Assembly (NCBI GenBank): GCA_947502925.1
Contig: CANNBS010000005.1
Span: 235,357 to 299,356, forward strand
Reading direction: 5' to 3'
Origin: an uncultured Marinicella sp.
GTDB taxonomy: Bacteria > Pseudomonadota > Gammaproteobacteria > Xanthomonadales > Marinicellaceae
DNA length: 64,000 nt
A program made the position numbers and the translations under genes. Each line of letters begins with the position of its first letter. Positions within the stretch are counted from its first letter, which is position 1. This document shows, piece by piece, positions 58,441 through 64,000 of this stretch. Under the pieces are notes generated by a model, which did not search any database, was not told the DNA's origin, and saw only the letters and a program-made list of their open reading frames with translations.

Positions 58441-59064
58441 TCATTTGGATTTTAGATCACGAAACAAGCCATCCATACCTGAAATAAATTCCTGCTTCCC
58501 ACCAAAAGACGGATGGCGGATACGCTGAATGCTCTGATTGGGAAAGGCTTTTTGCGCAGCCAGCTGTCCTTTGCGACCAATTCCGGCGATCAGCGGTGGC
58601 TGAAAAATATCAGCCAGTTGTTTGAGGTAGCGACTGCCCTGCTCAATTTCTTTGGTCGTGGGTGCGCGGTTGGTTTTGGGTCGGCGGACTTGATAGGGAT
58701 GAAAGGGAAAGGCGTTCCAGAATAAGGGGGTTTGTTGCTTTTCAGACAGGTATTCCCAGACCATGGTGGCAGTGTTTTCTGATTCTACGCCCGTTAAAAT
58801 TAATTTTGATTTTAATTCGGCCAACAGCGGATGATTAAATCGAGTAAAGACATCACCACAACTAAACGGAATCCCCGTAAAGCGCCCACCCTTGAACCCC
58901 AAAGCTTCACCCACCAATAAAACTGGCTGAGTATTAATCTTTTTAACTGCCACAAGGTAATGAAAAAGATTAGCCACTAAATCAGGATTTTTATAAGGGT
59001 TGAAGGTCTGTGGTCGCTTACCGCGACGGGCAAGATCATCAACGAAATTTTTGATGCTAATCAT
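58441..59064 (-). CDS. Uracil-DNA glycosylase superfamily protein
   Basis: This 207-residue protein is of the single-domain UDG type. Visible motifs are VLLVGEALGFKGGRFTGIPF (about 48-67), equivalent to the GEAPG water-activating motif A with Pro replaced by Leu, then LFWNAFPFHPY (about 133-143), which supplies the base-stacking aromatic and Asn, and RIRHPSFGGKQEF (about 182-194) for motif B. It should excise uracil or related bases from DNA. Sequence details suggest a less usual subfamily. It is first in the leftward run that continues into the toxin pair. Confidence 0.82.
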   Translation of the reverse strand: MISIKNFVDDLARRGKRPQTFNPYKNPDLVANLFHYLVAVKKINTQPVLLVGEALGFKGGRFTGIPFSCGDVFTRFNHPLLAELKSKLILTGVESENTATMVWEYLSEKQQTPLFWNAFPFHPYQVRRPKTNRAPTTKEIEQGSRYLKQLADIFQPPLIAGIGRKGQLAAQKAFPNQSIQRIRHPSFGGKQEFISGMDGLFRDLKSK

Positions 59065-59115
59065 TTATTTAAGATCTTTTCATGACACAAAAAACAGTAT
59101 AAACCACAACAACCT

Positions 59116-59131
59116 TGCCGTCGAAGGACGG
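59116..59131. repeat. Short hairpin with a repeat-like tail
   Basis: GCCGTC-GAAG-GACGGC is followed by ATCCAGTGTCTTT. The layout resembles dispersed 'hairpin + ATCCAGTG' intergenic repeats found in many bacterial genomes. It sits between the UDG and the second BrnT gene. Copy number in this genome cannot be judged. Confidence 0.45.
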
Positions 59132-59190
59132 CATCCAGTGTCTTTCGCAGGTAGTCGGAACACTAACGTCATTATTGACTTTATTAACTA

Positions 59191-59211
59191 TGTATATTTT
59201 GATAATATACA
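59191..59211. promoter_or_regulatory. Palindromic operator candidate of brnTA copy 2
   Basis: TGTATAT and ATATACA form a 7-base inverted repeat with a 7-base AT-rich spacer, ending 3 bases before the toxin ATG. A TTGACT hexamer lies at 59176-59181, within a plausible promoter. A ribbon-helix-helix antitoxin could bind here. Confidence 0.5.
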
Positions 59212-59214
59212 AAA

Positions 59215-59514
59215 ATGCTTGATTGGTCAAATATAACTGGTTTTGAATGGGATGCTGGCAATGTGCGTAAGAGCATTGATAAGCATGGTGTTAATCAACA
59301 TGAGTCTGAGCAGGTTTTCTTCAATCAACCCTTACTTATTCTACCGGATATCAAACTCAGTCAAGATGAAGTTCGTTATCATGCCTTGGGTAAAACTGAC
59401 CTGAATAGATATTTACATGTTACGTTTACATTACGTTCAAATAATCGTTTAATTCGTATTATTTCTGCACGAGATATGCACAGAAAAGAGAAAGTTATTT
59501 ATGAAACAGCTTAA
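59215..59514 (+). CDS. BrnT family toxin, copy 2
   Basis: The 99-residue toxin has the canonical start of the domain, ITGFEWDAGNVRKSIDKHGV, with the HGV histidine intact. The conserved C-terminal IRIISARDMHRKEKVIYE is present. BrnT is a RelE-fold RNase that cleaves RNA and slows growth when its antitoxin is lost. The ATG is preceded by a palindrome and no clear Shine-Dalgarno sequence, so the mRNA leader may be very short. It overlaps the antitoxin gene by 14 bases. It is divergent from the UDG gene. Confidence 0.87.
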   Translation: MLDWSNITGFEWDAGNVRKSIDKHGVNQHESEQVFFNQPLLILPDIKLSQDEVRYHALGKTDLNRYLHVTFTLRSNNRLIRIISARDMHRKEKVIYETA

Positions 59515-59773
59515 AAAAATACCTCGATTTAAAACAGAAGCCGAAGAACGTGCTTTCTGGGAAAAACACGATTCCAGTGATTACGTGGATTGGTCGCAAG
59601 CACAGTCTTCTACGCTGCCTAATCTAAAGCCATCAACAAAAACCATTTCAATCAGATTGCCCGAAGGGTTACTGTACAGTCTTAAAGTTGAAGCCAATAA
59701 ACGTGATATGCCATATCAGTCACTAATTAAGGTGTTATTAGCTGAAGACATTAAAGAAATCCGAAAATCTTAA
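59501..59773 (+). CDS. BrnA-type ribbon-helix-helix antitoxin, copy 2
   Basis: The 90-residue protein opens MKQLKKIPRFKTEAEERAFW, with EKHDSSDYVDWSQ as the toxin-binding region. The ribbon-helix-helix follows (about 47-85, KTISIRLPEGLLYSLKVEAN, then MPYQSLIKVLL). This is the classical CopG/BrnA layout. It overlaps the toxin gene by 14 bases and is followed by the convergent TspO gene after 13 bases. Confidence 0.85.
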   Translation: MKQLKKIPRFKTEAEERAFWEKHDSSDYVDWSQAQSSTLPNLKPSTKTISIRLPEGLLYSLKVEANKRDMPYQSLIKVLLAEDIKEIRKS

Positions 59774-59786
59774 TAAAATGTATCAA

Positions 59787-60284
59787 TTATCCCAATATCT
59801 GCGGATTAAGCTGCCAGACAGTGTAATTCAGAAAGCCGGCAAAACTCACCCACAGTAAATAAGGCACCAATAAAACACCGGCCAGAGGTTTAACCCGCCA
59901 AAAAGCCACCAGCGTAGCGACAATCAGCAACCATAAGACAATCAGATCAATCAAGGCAAAAGCACCGAGGTGCCAAGCGAAAAATAACCAGCTCCATAAG
60001 GCATTCACCACCAATTGCACAAGAAATAGTGTTAAGGCTGTTCGGGTCTTGCGAAAACCACCTTCGCGCCACACCAGCCAGGCGGCAATACCCATTAAAG
60101 CAAATAAGGTTGTCCATACCGGTCCAAATACCGAACCCGGGGGTGCCCAAGACGGTTGTGTTAATTCAGTATAAAATGATTGTGCCTGTATGGACGCCAC
60201 CGCCCCAATCGCTGAAGCAGCAAAACTGACCAGCAACCAGCCGATCAGGCCAAAAAATTGTTTTTGCTTTGAAAATGTTGTCAT
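59787..60284 (-). CDS. TspO/MBR family protein
   Basis: The 165-residue membrane protein has five hydrophobic segments. The family motif LTQPSWAPPGSVFGPVWTTLF lies about residues 36-56, and ALWSWLFFAWHLGAF lies in the central part. Bacterial TspO binds porphyrins and takes part in stress or tetrapyrrole-related regulation. It is a single gene whose stop is 13 bases from that of the convergent antitoxin gene. Confidence 0.92.
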   Translation of the reverse strand: MTTFSKQKQFFGLIGWLLVSFAASAIGAVASIQAQSFYTELTQPSWAPPGSVFGPVWTTLFALMGIAAWLVWREGGFRKTRTALTLFLVQLVVNALWSWLFFAWHLGAFALIDLIVLWLLIVATLVAFWRVKPLAGVLLVPYLLWVSFAGFLNYTVWQLNPQILG

Positions 60285-60309
60285 AAATCACCTCACTTTT
60301 TGATTCTTT

Positions 60310-60470
60310 GAGACCTCTGCATAAGTCTGAGTTATTGTAAAAATGATTGAAATTCTGAAGTTCAAGGAAGGAAACGTAAGTAATAGCAATAGCTATTGCT
60401 AAGTTTTCTGACGCGGAAGTTCGGGATTTCAGACGTTTTTACTTAATTCACGACTTATGCAGAGGTCTCC
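60310..60470. mobile_element. 161-bp MITE with 18-bp terminal inverted repeats
   Basis: GAGACCTCTGCATAAGTC (60310-60327) is perfectly inverted at 60453-60470, and the flanks are a 4-bp direct repeat CTTT (60306-60309 and 60471-60474) that looks like a target duplication. The halves are imperfectly complementary through to the centre (TAGCAATAGCTATTGCTA), so the whole can fold into a long hairpin. No coding sequence. The parent transposase is not in the window. Confidence 0.75.
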
Positions 60471-60704
60471 TTTATTGTAACGGGTCTTACATTCTAAAAA
60501 CCGTGAAAACAGAACAAAATAATTGAATTTATGAGAAATCATATTTTTTTTATAGAATTCCCATGAGCATAGAAATAATAAGTTCATAGTACTATTAAAT
60601 AGTTCTCTGTGCCGATTGCGACTTACTTAAACTCTATGTTATTGATAGATATAGCTATTAATGAACCATAAAAGTTTAAAATAAAACAACAAATAGGGAG
60701 CTCA

Positions 60705-60774
60705 AGGGTAGTTGGCTTTAGCCAACCAACAAAGCAGTCAACTTTAAAGCTTGTCGACTGAAGTCGACTACCCT
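60705..60774. repeat. REP-like inverted pair (BIME-type)
   Basis: AGGGTAG opens each end in opposite orientation. Next to it lie stem-loops GTTGGC-TTTA-GCCAAC on the left and GTCGAC-TGAA-GTCGAC on the right. A GTAG-type tetranucleotide followed by a hairpin is the hallmark of REP sequences served by RAYT transposases. No RAYT gene is seen here. Confidence 0.6.
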
Positions 60775-60854
60775 AAGGCTCTTTGACCACGTTGATAATT
60801 TGCTCAATATCTCAGCGACTTAGATATATAAAACCACTTAAGTAAGTGCCATTG

Positions 60855-60883
60855 TTCTCTGTGCTCTCTGTGTCTCTGTGGTT
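60855..60883. repeat. CTCTGTG simple-sequence repeat
   Basis: CTCTGTG-like units repeat irregularly (TTCTCTGTGCTCTCTGTG, then TCTCTGTGGTT). Sequences of this kind recur between genes in many bacterial genomes; its role is unknown. Confidence 0.5.
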
Positions 60884-60939
60884 ATCTCTATAATTCAACC
60901 CAAAGATTGCTATGCAGTTTCAATGTTTTCAATGACTGA

Positions 60940-60970
60940 TTGGAATCGGTTAATTTATTCATGTTATAGT
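60940..60970 (+). promoter_or_regulatory. Candidate putP promoter
   Basis: TTGGAA (60940-60945) and TATAGT (60965-60970) are 19 bases apart. The spacing is longer than ideal. It lies 29 bases before the GTG start. Confidence 0.35.
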
Positions 60971-60999
60971 TGCACGCTTAATTTTCTCGGGAGTGTATT

Positions 61000-62478
61000 G
61001 TGGAAACAGGTACGATGATTTCATTGGCCGGCTACTTTTTAGTTATGCTGGGAATTGGACTATACGCGTTTAAGAAATCCACCAGTGATTTATCCGGCTA
61101 TATGCTTGGCGGCCGTGATTTACATCCGGCGGTGGTGGCTTTATCAGCCGGCGCGTCTGATATGAGTGGCTGGATTATGATGGGTCTGCCCGGTGCCATG
61201 TTTGTTAGTGGCCTGAGCAGCACCTGGATTGCCATCGGTCTGGTGGCCGGTGCCTGGACCAATTACTTTTTGGTAGCGCCGAGGCTACGTGTTTATACGG
61301 AAAAAGCCGACGATTCCATTACCATTCCCGATTATTTTGCCAACCGTTTTGCTGATAACCGGAATATTTTACGGGTTATCTCCGCGGTGGTGATTATTAT
61401 CTTCTTCACCATATATACCTCATCCGGCGTCGTCGCCGGCGGTAAACTGTTCGAAAGCTCTTTTGGTTTAAGCTATGAAACCGGCATGTATGTGACCACC
61501 GGTGTGGTGGTTTTATACACCTTGTTCGGTGGTTTTCTGGCTGTAAGTATGACTGACTTTGTACAGGGATGTATTATGTTCCTGGCATTAATTGTGGTGC
61601 CCTTGGTGACTTATTCATTATTGGATCAACCAATGCCGGCCACCCTGACCGAAATTAACCCGGATATGTTGAGCTGGCTTGGAGCCGGTTCTGTACTGGG
61701 TATTATTTCAGCCTTAGCCTGGGGTCTGGGCTATTTTGGCCAACCGCATATTATTGTCAGATTTATGTCGATTCGCCGTGTGCAGGACATGCCCACGGCA
61801 CGGCGTATTGGTATGAGCTGGATGATTGTCGCCGCTTTGGGTGCGGTGGCCACGGGTATCTGTGGAGCGGCCTACGCCTATGAAAAAGGCATCGCAGTGG
61901 ATGACCCCGAAACCATTTTCTTAATTCTCTCACAAGTGCTGTTTCACCCCTTAGTGGCCGGCTTTCTACTGGCCGCGATATTAGCCGCCATTATGAGCAC
62001 CATTTCATCGCAATTGCTGGTGAGCTCAAGCTCTTTAACCGAAGATTTTTATAAAACCTTTGTACGCCGGGAGGCCGGTAACAAGGAACTGGTTTTTGTT
62101 GGCCGCTTAAGTGTGATTGCTGTGGCCTTGTGTGCCATTTATCTGGCTTATAACCGTGACAGCAGCATCCTGGATTTAGTCAGTAATGCCTGGGCCGGTT
62201 TTGGTGCGGCTTTTGGTCCGTTAATTATTTTGAGTCTTTACTGGAAACGCATGAATCTGGCCGGCGCCATTGCCGGTATGGTGGTCGGTGCAGCCACGGT
62301 TTTATTTTGGATTTATGCACCCATCACTGTAAACGGTAACAGCTTAAGTTCGATTATTTATGAAATTGTCCCAGGCTTTATTATGGCTTGTGTGGCCATT
62401 GTGCTGGTGAGCTTGTTGACCCAACAACCGGATAAAGAAATCAGTGATCTCTATGACGAGGTTGAAGAATCGTTCTGA
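61000..62478 (+). CDS. putP: Sodium/proline symporter
   Basis: The 492-residue SSS-family transporter takes up proline with Na+. The start is GTG, with CGGGAG as ribosome site 8 bases before it. The LeuT-type fold gives about 13 membrane helices. PutP signatures include GYMLGGRDLHPAVVALSAGASDMSG on helix 1, PDYFANRFAD in the following loop and ILAAIMSTISSQLLVSSSSL, the Na+ site. Length fits E. coli PutP (502). No proline dehydrogenase gene is nearby. It converges with the MFS gene after 11 bases. Confidence 0.93.
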   Translation: METGTMISLAGYFLVMLGIGLYAFKKSTSDLSGYMLGGRDLHPAVVALSAGASDMSGWIMMGLPGAMFVSGLSSTWIAIGLVAGAWTNYFLVAPRLRVYTEKADDSITIPDYFANRFADNRNILRVISAVVIIIFFTIYTSSGVVAGGKLFESSFGLSYETGMYVTTGVVVLYTLFGGFLAVSMTDFVQGCIMFLALIVVPLVTYSLLDQPMPATLTEINPDMLSWLGAGSVLGIISALAWGLGYFGQPHIIVRFMSIRRVQDMPTARRIGMSWMIVAALGAVATGICGAAYAYEKGIAVDDPETIFLILSQVLFHPLVAGFLLAAILAAIMSTISSQLLVSSSSLTEDFYKTFVRREAGNKELVFVGRLSVIAVALCAIYLAYNRDSSILDLVSNAWAGFGAAFGPLIILSLYWKRMNLAGAIAGMVVGAATVLFWIYAPITVNGNSLSSIIYEIVPGFIMACVAIVLVSLLTQQPDKEISDLYDEVEESF

Positions 62479-62489
62479 CAATTGATGGC

Positions 62490-63680
62490 TTAGACTTTGC
62501 CGGGCTTGCCGGCATCTAGGCCCACCAACAGCTTTAAAAATCCAACCACAAGCAGCATAATCAGTGGTATGGACCAACCACCGCTCAGGTCAAATAAACT
62601 ACCAAATAAAACCGGACCAATCGCTGCCACTGTATAGCCAATGGATTGCGCCATACCGGATAATTCGGTTGCCTGCTCCGTGTCTCGCGAACGCAATACG
62701 ATCAGCAACAAAGCCAGACCAAAGGTACCACCTAAAACCAGACCAATTAAAGAAACCCAAATCGCCACCGGACCCAGGTTCGGAAATAATAAACCGATTA
62801 TACCAATGCTTTCTACGGTGATAAGGATAACAATAATTAAACGCTGATCCCGGGTTTTACCGGCCAGGTATGGCACCAATAATGAGCCGAAAATCCCCAT
62901 GGCCTGTGATAAAGACAGCATCCAGCCTGAAAATTCAGGATCATAATCGCGACTCAGTAAAATCGCCGGCAACCAGGCGAGAATGACATAAAAGGTCATC
63001 GACTGCAGACCCATAAACAACGCCACTTCCCAGGCCTTTAAGGATTGCCCCATGTGCTTCATGGCAGCCAAAAAATGGCGTTTGGTGGCTGATTTTTTCA
63101 GTCTGAAAAACTGCGGTAGCCAGATGCAAAAAGCCAACAAAGAAAGCAGTCCCCAAACACTGAGCGATCCGCGCCAGCCTAAATTAAAGTCATGTGCCAG
63201 TGGCACGCTTATTCCGGCCCCTAAAGCCGCACCCACTGCCATCATGGCCGAATACAAACTGGTCACCAGACCCGATTTTTTAGAAAAGTTTCGCTTGGTT
63301 AAACTGGGTAACAGCACATTACCCAACGCAATCGCCATACCCAGCAATAAAGTACCGATATACAACGCCGGAATCCAGTCAATCGAGCGAATACCAATAC
63401 CGGCGGTCAGCACCAACATGGCACCCAACAAGGTACCACCAATCCCAAAGCGCTGAGTAAATAAGGGCGATAAAATCGACATCATACCAAAACACAACAA
63501 GGGCAAGGTGGTCAATAAACCCAGCATAAAATTAGACAAGCCTGTGGCCAGACGAATGTCTTCAATCAGCGGACCCACAGCAGCCAACGCCGGCCGCAGG
63601 TTAATGGCAATGGCCAGAATCCCGATAATCAATAACAACTGACCGGGCTTAAAGAATTTTTCAGCTTGTTTATGAGGCAT
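62490..63680 (-). CDS. CynX/NimT family MFS transporter
   Basis: The protein has 396 residues from the ATG at 63680 (MPHKQAEKFFKP). An upstream in-frame ATG at 63719 adds 13 unlikely residues and abuts a palindrome. It has about twelve membrane segments, with the N-terminal signature INLRPALAAVGPLIEDIRLATG typical of CynX/NimT transporters (cyanate and 2-nitroimidazole families). It also has the A-motif-like loop TQRFGIG after helix 2. Substrate unknown. Confidence 0.83.
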   Translation of the reverse strand: MPHKQAEKFFKPGQLLLIIGILAIAINLRPALAAVGPLIEDIRLATGLSNFMLGLLTTLPLLCFGMMSILSPLFTQRFGIGGTLLGAMLVLTAGIGIRSIDWIPALYIGTLLLGMAIALGNVLLPSLTKRNFSKKSGLVTSLYSAMMAVGAALGAGISVPLAHDFNLGWRGSLSVWGLLSLLAFCIWLPQFFRLKKSATKRHFLAAMKHMGQSLKAWEVALFMGLQSMTFYVILAWLPAILLSRDYDPEFSGWMLSLSQAMGIFGSLLVPYLAGKTRDQRLIIVILITVESIGIIGLLFPNLGPVAIWVSLIGLVLGGTFGLALLLIVLRSRDTEQATELSGMAQSIGYTVAAIGPVLFGSLFDLSGGWSIPLIMLLVVGFLKLLVGLDAGKPGKV

Positions 63681-63719
63681 TTTTATTGTTTTTATGTCGC
63701 AATTAAGACTGATCAACAC

Positions 63720-63735
63720 AACTGTTGCAACAGTT
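63720..63735. promoter_or_regulatory. Perfect 16-bp palindrome before the CynX/NimT-type gene
   Basis: AACTGTTG-CAACAGTT is a perfect palindrome 39 bases before the preferred start codon at 63680, suitable as an operator for a dimeric regulator. The regulator is not identifiable here. Confidence 0.5.
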
Positions 63736-64000
63736 TATGATGATCAAATTGAGAAGAATATAGTGATACCGTCAAATTATTTATTATCTTAACATGAAAC
63801 TAAACCACTCAATTTTACATGCTCGATAATCTGACTGAACACACCCCTCCATCCCCTCTCAAGAGGGGAGGCAAATTGGTCCATGTATTGGATTGTCAAT
63901 GATAAATGAAAGAGCAAATCCAGTCCCCTTGTATCTTAGTAAATGTGTCTATTAATCTGAAATGATATAGACTATTCAATGGCGATTGGATAAAGGGATA
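63736..64000. other. Non-coding window end
   Basis: There is no gene in the last 265 bases. A hairpin TCCCCTCT-CA-AGAGGGGA (63852-63869) is the only structure seen. It resembles common intergenic repeats. Confidence 0.5.

Larger units (their letters stand above)
60285..60999. other. Repeat-rich intergenic region between tspO and putP
   Basis: This 715-base region holds no convincing gene. It holds a 161-bp MITE-like element (60310-60470), a REP-like inverted pair (60705-60774), a CTCTGTG-type simple repeat (60855-60883) and the putP promoter region. Confidence 0.7.

Overview
The window looks like chromosomal DNA of a free-living, probably marine gammaproteobacterium of moderate GC. The support is the leuS-lptE-holA and dksA-prfB-lysS clusters, PpnN, YidD, PutP and FrmA/FrmB, together with very large secreted DUF11 and Ig-like proteins and an IPTL-CTERM tail. 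That mix recalls Marinicella-like or Lysobacterales-related lineages, but the genus-level guess is weak and rests on protein style alone. I see no rRNA or tRNA genes, no CRISPR array, no prophage and no complete insertion sequence.

Layout. 1-7.4 kb (minus strand): a thiol-disulfide protein, leuS, lptE, holA, a DNA photolyase and an acetyl-CoA hydrolase/transferase cut by the window edge. 7.6-13.2 kb: a 1857-residue secreted Ig-like protein with a 4 x 525 bp tandem array. 13.3-17.8 kb: acetoacetyl-CoA synthetase, a WYL regulator and an AsmA/DUF748-like protein that looks short. 17.8-26.1 kb: ppnN, a DUF3301 protein with an ABC exporter, then the leftward run dksA-prfB(+1 frameshift)-lysS-PilZ-LysE, and yidD. 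26.2-31.7 kb: DUF885 lipoprotein, two secreted proteins of unknown role, a MipA/OmpV-type porin and glutathione peroxidase. 31.8-45.5 kb: a 3128-residue DUF11 protein with an IPTL-CTERM tail, divergent from a 1290-residue hybrid two-component regulator. 45.6-48.5 kb: CDF metal exporter and the formaldehyde detoxification pair frmA-frmB. 48.6-55.6 kb: a secreted delta-60-like protein, NhaC antiporter, YqfB, a FUSC transporter and an MFS transporter. 55.6-61 kb: an accessory-looking block with a lipase, a DUF1287 protein, a small membrane protein, two BrnT/BrnA-like toxin-antitoxin pairs around a uracil-DNA glycosylase, TspO, and a gene-free stretch carrying a MITE, a REP-like pair and a simple repeat. 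61-63.7 kb: putP and a CynX/NimT-type MFS gene.

How parts fit together. Three perfect TGTGA-N6-TCACA palindromes (CRP consensus) were found, all in the intergenic regions next to the two giant secreted protein genes, which suggests shared catabolite control of surface proteins. The hybrid regulator divergent from the 3128-residue protein is the natural candidate for additional local control. Two other secreted proteins share a short [IL]F-x-x-GF-[ED] motif at or near the C terminus, which may be a second sorting or processing signal. The least ordinary gene arrangement is the tightly packed leftward run UDG - BrnT - BrnA - 4-TM protein - DUF1287 - lipase, with a second, rightward BrnTA pair starting just behind it.
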